A DNA stretch of 64,000 nucleotides from Flavobacterium phragmitis (GTDB lineage Bacteria > Bacteroidota > Bacteroidia > Flavobacteriales > Flavobacteriaceae). Location: assembly GCF_900112575.1 (NCBI RefSeq), contig NZ_FOMH01000004.1, forward strand, positions 343,066 to 407,065, in the 5' to 3' direction. Of this stretch, positions 28,394 to 38,656 are shown piece after piece. Below the pieces are notes generated by a model. That model was not told the origin of the DNA, did no database searches, and saw only the letters and a program-made list of their open reading frames with translations. A program made the translations under genes and the position numbers. Within the stretch, counting starts at the first letter, position 1; each line of letters begins with the position of its first letter.

Positions 28394-31165
28394 ATGAATA
28401 CTTACAAAGATTACATTCAAGAAATTGAAGAAAGAAAAGCCTTAGGTCTTCATCCGAAGCCAATTGATGGAGCAGAATTAGTAAGCGAAATCATTTCACA
28501 AATCAAAGATTTAGATAACGAATACAGAGAAGATTCTCTTAAGTTTTTTATTTACAATACATTGCCAGGTACTACTAGTGCGGCTGGTGAAAAAGCAAAA
28601 TTTTTAAAAGAGATTATTCTTGGGCAATCTGTGGTAAAAGAAATTACTCCAGCTTTTGCTTTCGAATTATTATCACATATGAAAGGTGGACCTTCAATCG
28701 AAGTTTTACTGGATTTAGCTTTAGGTAATGATGTGGCTATTGCAAAAGAAGCGGCAAAAGTACTTAAAACGCAAGTTTTCCTTTACGAAGCAGATACAGA
28801 TCGTTTAGTAGAAGCATTCAAAAATAACAATGAGATTGCTAAAGAAATCCTTGAGAGTTATGCTCAAGCTGAGTTTTTTACAAAATTACCAGAAGTAGCT
28901 GACGAAATTAAAGTAGTTACTTTTATCGCTGGTGAAGGAGATATTTCAACAGATTTACTTTCTCCAGGAAATCAAGCACATTCTCGTTCAGATCGTGAAC
29001 TTCACGGGCAGTGTATGATTACACCTCAAGCACAGCAGGAAATTAGAGCGTTACAAGCACAACATCCTGATAAAAGCGTAATGTTAATCGCTGAAAAAGG
29101 AACTATGGGAGTTGGTTCTTCTAGAATGTCAGGTGTAAATAATGTGGCACTTTGGACAGGAAAACAAGCAAGTCCTTATATTCCATTCGTAAATATTGCT
29201 CCAATTGTTGGAGGAACAAACGGAATCTCTCCAATTTTCTTGACTACTGTTGACGTAACAGGAGGTATTGGATTAGATCTTAAAAACTGGGTTAAAAAAG
29301 TGGATGCTAATGGTAATGTTGTTCGTAACGAAAACGACGAGCCAATTTTAGAGCAGGCTTATTCTGTAGCTACAGGAACAGTTTTAACAATAAACATTAA
29401 AGAGAAAAAATTATATAACGGCGATCAAGAATTAATTGATATTTCTAAGGCATTTACACCTCAGAAAATGGAATTTATTAAAGCTGGAGGATCATACGCT
29501 ATTGTATTTGGTAAAAAATTGCAAACATTAGCAGCAAAAGTTTTAGGTGTTGAGGCTCCGTTAGTTTATGCTCCATCAAAAGAGGTTTCTCATGAAGGAC
29601 AAGGACTTACTGCAGTTGAAAAAATCTTCAACAAAAATGCTGTTGGAATCGCTCCAGGCAAAGTATTGCACGCTGGTTCTGACGTTCGTGTTGAAGTAAA
29701 CATTGTAGGTTCTCAAGATACTACAGGTCTTATGACTGCTCAGGAATTAGAGTCTATGGCGGCAACAGTAATTTCACCAATTGTTGATGGTGCTTACCAA
29801 TCTGGTTGTCACACTGCTTCTGTTTGGGATAAAAAAGCGCAGGCTAACATTCCTAAATTGATGAAATTTATGAACGATTTCGGTTTAATCACGGCTCGTG
29901 ACCCGAAAGGTATTTATCATTCAATGACAGACGTAATTCACAAAGTACTTAACGATATTACGATTGATGAGTGGGCTATCATTATTGGTGGTGACTCTCA
30001 CACCAGAATGTCAAAAGGAGTTGCTTTTGGTGCTGACTCAGGAACTGTGGCTCTTGCATTAGCAACTGGAGAGGCTTCTATGCCAATTCCAGAATCTGTA
30101 AAAGTAACTTTCAAAGGAGAAATGAAAGGATACATGGACTTCCGTGATGTGGTTCATGCTACTCAAGCACAAATGCTTCACCAATTTGGAGGAGAAAACG
30201 TATTCCAAGGAAGAATCATTGAGGTTCACATTGGAACACTTACTGCTGACCAAGCATTTACATTTACCGACTGGACTGCAGAGATGAAAGCTAAAGCGTC
30301 TATCTGTATTTCTGAAGATGATACTTTAATCGAATCATTGGAAATTGCAAAAGGCAGAATCCAAATCATGATTGATAAAGGAATGGATAACGACAAACAC
30401 GTTCTTCAAGGATTGATCAACAAAGCAGACAAGAGAATTGCTGAAATTAAATCGGCTGAAAAACCAGCCTTAACTCCGGATGCAAATGCTAAATATTATG
30501 CTGAAGTTGTAGTTGATTTAGATCAAATCGCTGAGCCAATGATTGCCGATCCAGATGTAAACAACGCTGATGTTTCTAAACGATATACTCACGATACAAT
30601 TAGACCTTTGTCTTTCTACGGAGGAGATAAAAAAGTAGATCTTGGATTTATTGGTTCTTGTATGGTACACAAAGGAGATATGAAAATCCTTGCTCAAATG
30701 TTGAAAAATGTTGAAGCACAAACAGGTAAAGTAGAGTTTAAAGCGCCACTTGTAGTTGCACCTCCAACATATAACATTGTAGATGAGCTTAAAGCTGAAG
30801 GTGACTGGGAAGTTTTACAAAGATATTCTGGTTTCGAATTTAATGATGATGCTCCAAAAGGTGCGGCACGTACTGAATACGAAAACATGTTGTATTTAGA
30901 GCGTCCAGGATGTAACCTTTGTATGGGTAACCAAGAAAAAGCAGCAAAAGGAGATACGGTAATGGCAACTTCAACTCGTCTTTTCCAAGGAAGGGTTGTG
31001 GAGGATAAAGAAGGAAAAAAAGGAGAGTCTCTTCTTTCTTCTACTCCAGTTGTGGTATTGTCTACAATTTTAGGAAGAACTCCTACTATTGAAGAGTATA
31101 CTGCTGCGGTTGATGGTATTAACTTAACAAAGTTTGCACCTTCAAACAAATCGTTAGTAATGTAA
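28394..31165 (+). CDS. acnB: Aconitate hydratase B (bifunctional with 2-methylisocitrate dehydratase)
   Basis: At 923 residues it has the AcnB domain order: N-terminal HEAT-like helical domain (about 1-160), then the swivel domain and the three catalytic domains. The [4Fe-4S] ligands appear as FIGSCMV (one Cys) and the pair in RPGCNLCMGNQEKA. The ISCEGDSHTRMS-like IIIGGDSHTRMS loop is conserved. It interconverts citrate and isocitrate in the TCA cycle, and in the family often also handles 2-methylisocitrate. It lies directly upstream of a second aconitase but is separated from it by a strong terminator. Confidence 0.95.
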   Translation: MNTYKDYIQEIEERKALGLHPKPIDGAELVSEIISQIKDLDNEYREDSLKFFIYNTLPGTTSAAGEKAKFLKEIILGQSVVKEITPAFAFELLSHMKGGPSIEVLLDLALGNDVAIAKEAAKVLKTQVFLYEADTDRLVEAFKNNNEIAKEILESYAQAEFFTKLPEVADEIKVVTFIAGEGDISTDLLSPGNQAHSRSDRELHGQCMITPQAQQEIRALQAQHPDKSVMLIAEKGTMGVGSSRMSGVNNVALWTGKQASPYIPFVNIAPIVGGTNGISPIFLTTVDVTGGIGLDLKNWVKKVDANGNVVRNENDEPILEQAYSVATGTVLTINIKEKKLYNGDQELIDISKAFTPQKMEFIKAGGSYAIVFGKKLQTLAAKVLGVEAPLVYAPSKEVSHEGQGLTAVEKIFNKNAVGIAPGKVLHAGSDVRVEVNIVGSQDTTGLMTAQELESMAATVISPIVDGAYQSGCHTASVWDKKAQANIPKLMKFMNDFGLITARDPKGIYHSMTDVIHKVLNDITIDEWAIIIGGDSHTRMSKGVAFGADSGTVALALATGEASMPIPESVKVTFKGEMKGYMDFRDVVHATQAQMLHQFGGENVFQGRIIEVHIGTLTADQAFTFTDWTAEMKAKASICISEDDTLIESLEIAKGRIQIMIDKGMDNDKHVLQGLINKADKRIAEIKSAEKPALTPDANAKYYAEVVVDLDQIAEPMIADPDVNNADVSKRYTHDTIRPLSFYGGDKKVDLGFIGSCMVHKGDMKILAQMLKNVEAQTGKVEFKAPLVVAPPTYNIVDELKAEGDWEVLQRYSGFEFNDDAPKGAARTEYENMLYLERPGCNLCMGNQEKAAKGDTVMATSTRLFQGRVVEDKEGKKGESLLSSTPVVVLSTILGRTPTIEEYTAAVDGINLTKFAPSNKSLVM

Positions 31166-31186
31166 TCTTCGATTATTAATATATCA

Positions 31187-31220
31187 AAAGCCCGAGCGAT
31201 AAACTCGGGCTTTTTCTTTT
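31187..31220 (+). terminator. Terminator between the two aconitase genes
   Basis: AAAGCCCGAG and CTCGGGCTTT form a 10-bp GC-rich stem followed by TTTTTCTTTT. Confidence 0.9.
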
Positions 31221-31288
31221 ATACCTCCTCTATTTTTTGTAACTTAGAAAGTTCAAAAAAAACAGAAAATAAACAAATTACAATACTT

Positions 31289-33553
31289 ATGGCTTTTGAT
31301 ATCGAAATGATTAAAAAAGTGTATGAGAACATGCCTTCACGTGTTGATAAAGCACGTGAGCTTGTTGGACGTCCACTTACTTTGACTGAGAAAATTTTAT
31401 ACAATCACCTTTGGGACGGAACGCCATCTCAGGTTTTTAAGAGAGGAGTTGATTACGTTGATTTTGCACCAGACCGTGTTGCTTGTCAAGATGCAACAGC
31501 GCAGATGGCATTATTGCAATTTATGCACGCAGGAAAATCTAAAGTAGCAGTCCCAACTACTGTGCATTGTGATCACTTAATTCAAGCAAAAATAGACGCT
31601 GCAACCGATTTGGCAAGAGCAAAAACGCAGAGTAATGAGGTTTTTGATTTCTTGTCGTCGGTTTCGAACAAATATGGAATTGGTTTCTGGAAACCGGGAG
31701 CAGGAATTATCCATCAGGTTGTACTTGAAAATTATGCTTTCCCAGGCGGAATGATGATTGGTACCGATTCACATACTGTAAACGCAGGAGGTTTGGGAAT
31801 GGTAGCAATTGGAGTTGGTGGCGCCGATGCTGTAGATGTAATGTCAGGAATGGCGTGGGAGCTTAAATTTCCTAAACTTATTGGAGTTAAACTAACGGGT
31901 AAATTATCAGGCTGGACGGCTCCTAAAGATGTTATTTTGAAAGTGGCTGGTATTTTGACTGTAAAAGGAGGAACTGGAGCAATCGTAGAATATTTTGGCG
32001 AAGGAGCAACAGCAATGTCTTGTACAGGAAAAGGAACAATTTGTAATATGGGGGCCGAAATTGGAGCTACAACTTCAACTTTTGGATACGATGCTTCAAT
32101 GGGACGTTATTTACGTTCTACAAATCGTGCAGACGTTGCAGATGCTGCTGATAAAATTGCTCCATATTTAACTGGAGATCCAGAAGTTTATGCAAATCCA
32201 GAGCAGTATTTTGATCAGGTTATTGAAATTGACTTATCTGAATTAGAACCTCATTTAAATGGGCCGTTTACGCCAGATTTAGCAACTCCGATTTCTAAAA
32301 TGAAAGACGAAGCAATTAAAAATAATTGGCCATTACAAATTCAAGTTGGTTTAATTGGTTCTTGTACGAACTCTTCATATGAAGATATTTCTCGTGCAGC
32401 TTCTCTAGCAAGACAAGTTGCGGCTAAAAATTTAAAAACAAAAGCAGAGTTCACTATTACACCAGGTTCTGAAGTAGTTCGTTCGACTATTGAAAGAGAC
32501 GGATTTATTGATACGTTCCATAAAATAGGAGCAACCGTTTTTGCTAATGCCTGTGGACCATGTATTGGTATGTGGGATAGAGAAGGGGCGGAAAAAGAGG
32601 AGAGAAACACCATTGTTCACTCTTTCAATCGTAATTTCTCAAAACGTGCAGATGGTAATCCAAATACATTAGCATTTGTTGGTTCTCCAGAATTGGTAAC
32701 GGCAATGGCAATTGCAGGTGATTTAGGTTTTAATCCATTAACAGATAAATTAATCAATGAAGATGGGGAAGAAGTAATGTTGGACGCTCCAACGGGAGAC
32801 GAACTTCCTGCAAAAGGTTTCTATGCTGAAGATCCAGGATTCCAAGCTCCAGCTGAAGATGGTTCTGGAGTTCAAGTAGTGGTAAATCCAACATCTGAGC
32901 GTCTACAATTATTAGCGCCGTTTGATGCTTGGGATGGTAAAAATATTACTGGCGCAAAATTATTGATCAAAGCATTCGGAAAATGTACAACAGATCATAT
33001 TTCTATGGCTGGACCTTGGTTGCGTTTCCGTGGTCACTTGGATAATATTTCAAACAATATGCTGATTGGAGCAGTGAATGCATATAACCAAAAAACAAAT
33101 TCCGTTAAAAATCAATTAACAGGGCAATATGATGCTGTTCCTGCTGTGGCTCGTGCTTATAAAGCAGCAGGAGTGCCTTCTATTGTTGTGGGAGACCATA
33201 ACTATGGTGAAGGTTCTTCTCGTGAACATGCGGCTATGGAGCCTCGTTTCTTAGGTGTAAAAGCCGTTTTGGTAAAATCATTTGCTCGTATTCACGAAAC
33301 TAATCTTAAAAAACAAGGTCTTTTAGGATTGACTTTTGCAAACGAAGCAGATTATGATAAAATTGAGGAAGACGATACAATCAATTTCTTAGATTTAACC
33401 GAATTTGCTCCAGGAAAACCATTAACATTAGAGTTTGTCCATGCAAATGGCACAAAAGACATTATCTTGGCAAACCATACTTACAATGCTGGGCAGATTG
33501 GTTGGTTTGTAGCTGGGTCTGCATTAAATTTAATTGCGGCTGGAAAAGCTTAA
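31289..33553 (+). CDS. Aconitate hydratase, mitochondrial-type
   Basis: This 754-residue aconitase has the catalytic order aconitase domains 1-3 then swivel, unlike AcnB. Cluster ligands are in [12 protein letters not shown] (one Cys) and [13 protein letters not shown] (two Cys). The substrate loop [15 protein letters not shown] and the swivel motif [19 protein letters not shown] are intact. The length matches mitochondrial-type aconitases rather than the ~890-residue AcnA/IRP type. It has its own terminator, so it may be expressed differently from acnB; I saw no clear promoter box in the 120-base gap. Confidence 0.95.
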   Translation: MAFDIEMIKKVYENMPSRVDKARELVGRPLTLTEKILYNHLWDGTPSQVFKRGVDYVDFAPDRVACQDATAQMALLQFMHAGKSKVAVPTTVHCDHLIQAKIDAATDLARAKTQSNEVFDFLSSVSNKYGIGFWKPGAGIIHQVVLENYAFPGGMMIGTDSHTVNAGGLGMVAIGVGGADAVDVMSGMAWELKFPKLIGVKLTGKLSGWTAPKDVILKVAGILTVKGGTGAIVEYFGEGATAMSCTGKGTICNMGAEIGATTSTFGYDASMGRYLRSTNRADVADAADKIAPYLTGDPEVYANPEQYFDQVIEIDLSELEPHLNGPFTPDLATPISKMKDEAIKNNWPLQIQVGLIGSCTNSSYEDISRAASLARQVAAKNLKTKAEFTITPGSEVVRSTIERDGFIDTFHKIGATVFANACGPCIGMWDREGAEKEERNTIVHSFNRNFSKRADGNPNTLAFVGSPELVTAMAIAGDLGFNPLTDKLINEDGEEVMLDAPTGDELPAKGFYAEDPGFQAPAEDGSGVQVVVNPTSERLQLLAPFDAWDGKNITGAKLLIKAFGKCTTDHISMAGPWLRFRGHLDNISNNMLIGAVNAYNQKTNSVKNQLTGQYDAVPAVARAYKAAGVPSIVVGDHNYGEGSSREHAAMEPRFLGVKAVLVKSFARIHETNLKKQGLLGLTFANEADYDKIEEDDTINFLDLTEFAPGKPLTLEFVHANGTKDIILANHTYNAGQIGWFVAGSALNLIAAGKA

Positions 33554-33574
33554 TTTACATAATTTAATGATACT

Positions 33575-33608
33575 AAAAACGCTCTGTAGAAACAGGGCGT
33601 TTTTTATT
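33575..33608 (+). terminator. Terminator after the second aconitase
   Basis: AAAACGCTCTGT and ACAGGGCGTTTT form an imperfect stem with an AGAA loop, followed by a T run. Confidence 0.85.
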
Positions 33609-33674
33609 TTAGATCAATTTTGAGGGAAATTTACCTCTAATTATAAAGTTTTGAAATTCAGTCAAGAAGCTTTT

Positions 33675-33701
33675 TTGGATATTAACTAAGCTTTAAATTT
33701 G
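33675..33701 (+). promoter_or_regulatory. Candidate promoter of the LysM-NlpC gene
   Basis: TTG at 33675-33677 and TAAATTTG at 33694-33701 are separated by 16 bases, one short of the usual range. The leader would be about 145 bases. A weaker TAAATTCG lies nearer the gene at 33756. Confidence 0.35.
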
Positions 33702-33852
33702 AGCTTTTGACAAAAATTAGTTGTTAAAAATCGAGGTTTTTTTACTTTAAAAAGTTAAATTCGCCATGCACGTAATAAAAATGATTTTTTTGAGTTTAAA
33801 AATTAATGTTTTTTAGCTCTTGAAATAGTAATAAAAATGTAATTCAAGAAAT

Positions 33853-35022
33853 ATGGTTTATAGGATAATAATAGTACTGTTTTTTTTTAGTTTTGGAGCC
33901 TTCGCACAGGAAAACTTTGTAAAGCACAAGATTTCAAAAGGAGAAAACCTTTCTGTTATTGCTAAAAAATACGGAGTAAAAGTAAAAGAGATTACTGATG
34001 CCAACCCAAATGCTCCTAAAATCTTAAAACTAAATTCGACAATCTTAATTCCGAATAAAAATAAAAGCACTTCAAAAACAAAGTCTAAAACTACTGAACT
34101 TGCTTTAAATAATACTTCTTCTAATAATAATAGTTCTTCTGGAACACATGAAGTGGCCGCTAAAGAAACACTTTGGGGAATTTCAAAAAAATACAATGTT
34201 TCTGTTGATGATTTAAAGAAAGCGAATCCGCTTTTGGAAACAGAAGGGTTGAAAATAGGACAGCAGATTGCCATTCCTTCCAATGCGATTGCTTCGGTTG
34301 ATGAAAAACAAAATCAGAATGTTCCAGAAATTGTTTCAGCAGATGTGGAGTTGTTTAGAGAGGTTAGGGCGAAAGAAACAAAGTATGGTATTTCGAAAGA
34401 ATACGGAATTACGGTTGCAGAATTAGAGCGTCAGAATCCTTCCATTAAAGGAAAAGTGCCGGTTGGATATCTTCTAAAAATTCGTGTTCCAAAAGAAAAA
34501 GCCGACGCCATTCAAGCGGCTCAAGCAGGGCAGACAATTAATGAAACGGTTGTTTCTTCTTCAACTCAAATGGCAGAAACAACACCAGAAATAAAAAGAG
34601 ATTCAACTTATGTAAAAGTACCAACAGGATCTCACTCAGAATTGATAGATCAGCTTATAGCAAGTGCAACTGAAAACATTGGAACACGTTACCGTTCCGG
34701 TGGAACCACAAAAGCAGGTTTTGATTGTTCAGGATTGATGTTTTGCACTTTCGGAATCTTTGATATTAAATTGCCAAGAAGTTCAATAGAACAATCTCGA
34801 ATTGGAACAAAAGTAGCTTCAGATGAAGCCCAAAAAGGAGATTTGATTTTCTTTAAAACCAACGGAAGACGCCATATAAACCATGTCGGTATGGTCGTTG
34901 AAAATATAGATGGCGAGATTAAATTTGTACATTCGTCTACACATGGAGGAGTAATGATCTCTTCTACAAAAGAACCGTACTACACTAGATCATTTTCTCA
35001 GGTAAATCGCGTTTTGGAATAA
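33853..35022 (+). CDS. Peptidoglycan hydrolase with three LysM repeats and an NlpC/P60 domain
   Basis: The 389-residue exported protein has a signal peptide (IIIVLFFFSFGAFAQ). Three LysM repeats follow (HKISKGENLSVIAKKYGV; HEVAAKETLWGISKKYNV; REVRAKETKYGISKEYGI), with a Ser/Lys/Asn-rich linker after the first. The C-terminal NlpC/P60 cysteine peptidase has catalytic Cys in FDCSGLMF, His in HINHVGMV and a third polar residue near FVHSST. It would bind peptidoglycan through LysM and cut stem peptides in the periplasm during growth or remodelling. The reading frame is complete and stands alone. Confidence 0.92.
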   Translation: MVYRIIIVLFFFSFGAFAQENFVKHKISKGENLSVIAKKYGVKVKEITDANPNAPKILKLNSTILIPNKNKSTSKTKSKTTELALNNTSSNNNSSSGTHEVAAKETLWGISKKYNVSVDDLKKANPLLETEGLKIGQQIAIPSNAIASVDEKQNQNVPEIVSADVELFREVRAKETKYGISKEYGITVAELERQNPSIKGKVPVGYLLKIRVPKEKADAIQAAQAGQTINETVVSSSTQMAETTPEIKRDSTYVKVPTGSHSELIDQLIASATENIGTRYRSGGTTKAGFDCSGLMFCTFGIFDIKLPRSSIEQSRIGTKVASDEAQKGDLIFFKTNGRRHINHVGMVVENIDGEIKFVHSSTHGGVMISSTKEPYYTRSFSQVNRVLE

Positions 35023-35027
35023 GATTT

Positions 35028-35411
35028 TTAAACAAAAGTTTTTTGCAATAATTCCAGTCTGAAAGGTTTATTCCAAAAATCAGAAACATATTTGTTTTCT
35101 CTTACTTTCTTAATTTCATCACTGTCTAAAGTGGAAGAAAGTACAAAAATTTCAATTCTATCTTTTACATTCTCCGGAAGTTTGTCAAATTCATCTAAAA
35201 ACTCAAAACCATTCATAATAGGCATTTGAATGTCTAAAAAAATAATCAGTGAATGATGATCGGGATTCCCTGTAAGCCAGTCTATGCCTTCTTTTCCATT
35301 ATTGGCAATGTACAGAGGATTAATGTCTAATCCTTTTTTAAGTAATTTTTTAGTGACAAACTGATCGATTAAGTTGTCTTCTATGATGATAAATTGAGAT
35401 CTAAACGGCAT
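35028..35411 (-). CDS. Single-domain response regulator
   Basis: The 127-residue CheY-like receiver has the acidic pair Glu11-Asp12 (IIIEDN), phosphoacceptor Asp60 (IFLDIQMP), a Ser/Thr in VLSSTLDS and Lys in WNKPF. There is no output domain, so it must act by protein contact or phosphorelay. It overlaps the upstream histidine kinase gene by 11 bases. It ends 5 bases from the convergent LysM gene, leaving almost no space for a terminator. Confidence 0.92.
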   Translation of the reverse strand: MPFRSQFIIIEDNLIDQFVTKKLLKKGLDINPLYIANNGKEGIDWLTGNPDHHSLIIFLDIQMPIMNGFEFLDEFDKLPENVKDRIEIFVLSSTLDSDEIKKVRENKYVSDFWNKPFRLELLQKTFV

Positions 35412-36825
35412 GAGAGTTAGGTATAGTTACAATAAATTTGCTTCCAACATTGCTTTCTGAAAAAACAAAAATGTCTCCTTTGATGTTTTCAACGGCTTCT
35501 TTTACAATATACAAGCCTAATCCAGAGCCTTTGTTTTTGTTAGTTCCAAAATACATGTCAAAAATATTTTCTTTGTGTTCGTCATGAATTCCAATTCCAT
35601 TGTCGGCGATTTCAATTTTATTTAAACCTTCACTGAAATAAGTTTTAATGGTAATAAACATTTCCTGTTTACTACAGTCGGCATATTTTATAGCATTTGA
35701 AATCAGGTTATTGATAATGATTTTCAAGCGGAGTCCGTCGCTCTCAATTTGATCTACTTCAAGTTCCTGAGTGAATTTTATTTTGCTTGCATTTTCAATA
35801 TGCATCATTTGTAAGATAGCTTCGTTGAACAACTCTTTTAAGCTGACTGGTTCCATGATTATTTCTTTTCTTTTATTCTTAGAATAATCGATGATATCGC
35901 TTATAAATTGATCTTGACGCGCCAGACTTTGATGCATCATCTGAAGATAATTTCGAACCTGATTCACATCGTCTTCTAATGCTGTAATTTCAATCAAGCC
36001 TTTTAAAGAAGTGATTGGAGATCTTAAATCGTGCGATGCACTGTAAACAAAACGATCTAGTTCTTTGTTTACAATTATTAAGTTTTCGTTTTTAGCTTCT
36101 GTTTCTTTTTTAGAAACAAGAAGTCTTTTAACCATAATAGAATAATACAAACATACGCTGCAGATTATGACCAAAATGAAGAAGATATTGGTAAAGATTA
36201 ATAAGTCTTTAATTTTGCGGGTTCCTTCTCCTAATGTATTCGAGAAATTTCGTTCATTAACAGTCAGACGATCGCTAATTACGCTAATTTCTTTCATGAA
36301 TTTTTTTTGATCCGTGCCAGTTAGAATTTCGCGTTTTATTTTGGCGTCAATTTGCTGGCCAATCACAAAAAGTTCAAAAATCAATTTGTCGCCTTTTCCC
36401 CATTCGTCAATGGCTTTAGATAAAAAAGAAACATTTTTAAAGTTGTCAAAAAGCCAGATTACATCATTCAGGTCATCTTCATGATTTCGTCCAATTAAAA
36501 AACCATTTCTTGCCACTTGATTATCTCCTGCTTTGAGAAGTGTAATACGTGCAATTCCATCTCCCTGCGGCACTTTTATTTCCTCAAGGAACGATTTCCA
36601 CTGATTTGGATTTTGAGTATACAAATAACTGATAAGATGTCTTGAGGCATCTTTTTGTGCCTTGGAATAGTGAGATTCTCCATTGACATAAGCTCTATTG
36701 GCAGATAAAATTTTAATGGTAAAAAAATTGGTGCAGATGAGTAGCGCGCAGGAAATAAAAACGATTAGAATAAGAATGAAAACATTCGGAAAACGAAAGT
36801 TTTTTAAAGCTTGTAACTTAGACAT
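35401..36825 (-). CDS. Membrane sensor histidine kinase
   Basis: The 474-residue kinase has membrane segment 1 at about 14-37, an extracytoplasmic sensor region of about 170 residues that is probably helical (CHASE3-like in layout), and membrane segment 2 at about 207-230. The HisKA domain has His265 (FVYSASHDLRSPITSL), and the HATPase has N (NNLISNAIKYA), G1 (DNGIGI) and G2 (GSGLGLYIVKE) boxes. The HDLRSP H-box is common in Bacteroidota. It partners the overlapping receiver gene. Its signal is unknown. Confidence 0.92.
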   Translation of the reverse strand: MSKLQALKNFRFPNVFILILIVFISCALLICTNFFTIKILSANRAYVNGESHYSKAQKDASRHLISYLYTQNPNQWKSFLEEIKVPQGDGIARITLLKAGDNQVARNGFLIGRNHEDDLNDVIWLFDNFKNVSFLSKAIDEWGKGDKLIFELFVIGQQIDAKIKREILTGTDQKKFMKEISVISDRLTVNERNFSNTLGEGTRKIKDLLIFTNIFFILVIICSVCLYYSIMVKRLLVSKKETEAKNENLIIVNKELDRFVYSASHDLRSPITSLKGLIEITALEDDVNQVRNYLQMMHQSLARQDQFISDIIDYSKNKRKEIIMEPVSLKELFNEAILQMMHIENASKIKFTQELEVDQIESDGLRLKIIINNLISNAIKYADCSKQEMFITIKTYFSEGLNKIEIADNGIGIHDEHKENIFDMYFGTNKNKGSGLGLYIVKEAVENIKGDIFVFSESNVGSKFIVTIPNSHAV

Positions 36826-37200
36826 AATCTTATAATTAGTAGGTTAATAATAAAGTGTCTTTTCGTGTTTTGTATAATTTGAAAACAGTCTTATTTGGGA
36901 AAGACCGTTTGGAATTAAAATTAAACACTTGTTAAAATTATCGGCGCTTAAAAAATAGATTTGGAATGATTCTCTCAAATATAGTGAAATTTATCTTATA
37001 AGTTTTACAAAAAAATGAGTTCAAATTAAAAATTTTTCAAGCTGACTCTTTTTTGTTTAAGATGTTGTTTGGTAGTTATTTATGTCGTTTATATCTTTTG
37101 TATGAGTAAAATTAGATTTTAACTTCCTCAATTTAAAAGTGAAAAAGAGATAAAGGATGAAAAAAAAGAAGTTGAGGTTTTATGTTTCTCAATCAGCAGA
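36826..37200. other. Intergenic region upstream of the histidine kinase
   Basis: The 375 bases hold no convincing gene. A minus-strand TATATTTG at 36983-36976 with a TTG 24 bases further upstream is a weak promoter candidate for the kinase pair. The AT-rich remainder shows no hairpin that I could trust as a terminator for the upstream methyltransferase gene. Confidence 0.35.
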
Positions 37201-37959
37201 TTAAAATTTACCATAAATGATTAGCCTTCTGAAGGCATAAATGGCAGGAACATTTGGAAAATAAGTATTTATCCTTTTTTTAAATTCAGTAGTTAATTCT
37301 TCAAATTCTTTTTCTTTTAGACGCTCTTGATAAACGGTTAAAGCGGAGCCGGAAATAAAATCGAAAAAGTCATTTTGAGCGGTAGAAATAATAGGATATA
37401 CTTTTTCGTATATAACTAAATCTTCTCCGCCGTTTTCAAAAAGGATTTTAGCATATTCGTCTAAAGTCAGAACTGGTGAAGGCCTTGTCCAATTATTTAA
37501 ATAAGAAGCGAAAGGTTCTTCCTGTACCAAGTTTAAAAGTATTTTATTGAGAATATTTTCATTCTGCTGAGGCATTTGAACTGCCAGTTGTCCACCTGGA
37601 TTTAGACGGGAAATAATTTTTGGAAAAAGTTCATAATGATTATCTATCCACTGTAATGCTGCGTTTGAAAAAATAACATCCCATTTGACAGTATCGTTTA
37701 GTTGATTTAAAATTGGTTTTTCTTCAAACTGAAGATTTGTTTGAATAGGAGCTTTGGTCAGCATTTCAGCTGAGTTATCGATGCCAAGAACTGTCGGATT
37801 AGTTAATTTTTCGGATAGTTTTTGGGTTAATTCACCAGTTCCACAGCCTAAGTCAATCACTTTTAGGTTGGGTTTGTCCATAATATGACCAGCCAGATCT
37901 TCAAAAGGTTTCGAACGTTCTTGTTTAAATTCGTTGTATTTTTTTGGATCCCAAGTCAT
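37201..37959 (-). CDS. tam: Trans-aconitate 2-methyltransferase homologue
   Basis: This 252-residue class I SAM methyltransferase has motif I VIDLGCGTGELT and the Tam-like start TWDPKKYNEFKQERSKPFEDL. The Tam-like segment IFSNAALQWIDNHYELFPKI and LNPGGQLAVQMP closely follow the E. coli Tam pattern. Tam methylates trans-aconitate, a harmful side product of aconitase that inhibits the TCA cycle. Two aconitase genes lie only 4 kb away, which fits, although the genes are not in one operon. Other small-molecule substrates are possible. Confidence 0.75.
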   Translation of the reverse strand: MTWDPKKYNEFKQERSKPFEDLAGHIMDKPNLKVIDLGCGTGELTQKLSEKLTNPTVLGIDNSAEMLTKAPIQTNLQFEEKPILNQLNDTVKWDVIFSNAALQWIDNHYELFPKIISRLNPGGQLAVQMPQQNENILNKILLNLVQEEPFASYLNNWTRPSPVLTLDEYAKILFENGGEDLVIYEKVYPIISTAQNDFFDFISGSALTVYQERLKEKEFEELTTEFKKRINTYFPNVPAIYAFRRLIIYGKF

Positions 37960-38060
37960 AATTGTTGTTTTTATTTAAAAGTAGCAAAAAACTTTAAAGT
38001 TTAAAAGTTAATGAAGTGGCTTATTTCTTTTGATATATAAGTTTCAGTAATAATTTGATT

Positions 38061-38465
38061 TTAATCAAGTTCATGCCAAAAATGACCGCATCCATTTTTA
38101 CACTCGGTATTTCTTCTTTCTGTATCAGTAATTTTAAAAATCCAAAGCAGTGAAATTATTGTTTTTCTATTTTCATTTTCTGGAAGAGAAGCTAATTTGT
38201 TAAAAGCAATTTTTGTTGAAAAATGCTTAAGAATCACAATGGGAGTATAAGTTGGTTTTAATGGAATTGTATTTAATGCCATTTGATATACTTCCGAATT
38301 GTAATCGCTTTTGTTTGGAATGGAATTGAAAATATAAAAATGAAGTGTTCTGAAAAGTTGTTCGAAAGAATAATTATTATCCAATAACAGCTGAACTCCA
38401 AAATCGAAATCAATTTTGTCTTGTGCAATTTTATTGATTAGTTCTTCTTGTTGATTTAATGTCAT
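38061..38465 (-). CDS. Small protein resembling DUF5958
   Basis: The 134-residue protein is mostly helical, with a conserved-looking C terminus TERRNTECKNGCGHFWHELD containing two Cys and two His, which could bind metal. From memory it resembles the DUF5958 family, whose function is unknown; I cannot confirm that. It lies alone between tam and the five-gene AAA+ operon and is separated from the latter by a hairpin, so it is probably a separate unit. Confidence 0.55.
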   Translation of the reverse strand: MTLNQQEELINKIAQDKIDFDFGVQLLLDNNYSFEQLFRTLHFYIFNSIPNKSDYNSEVYQMALNTIPLKPTYTPIVILKHFSTKIAFNKLASLPENENRKTIISLLWIFKITDTERRNTECKNGCGHFWHELD

Positions 38466-38590
38466 AAAATACTTTTTAAGATAATATAAGAATTAATTAT
38501 TCTAAAGTTATAAAATTGACAAAACTTCTTTATATTAAATGAGCATAAAGTAATTTAGGTTTGAGATTGTTTATTGAATTCTAGAAATGT

Positions 38591-38626
38591 AAAAAAAACT
38601 GTAGTTTATATAACTTACAGTTTTTT
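38591..38626. terminator. Terminator of the AAA+ operon (bidirectional hairpin)
   Basis: AAACTGTA and TACAGTTT flank a short AT-rich stem-loop (GTTTATATAAC). T runs occur on both strands, and the minus-strand run follows the AAA+ gene stop by about 30 bases. Confidence 0.7.
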
Positions 38627-38656
38627 AATTATAGAAAAATAGATTTAGTTTATTTT

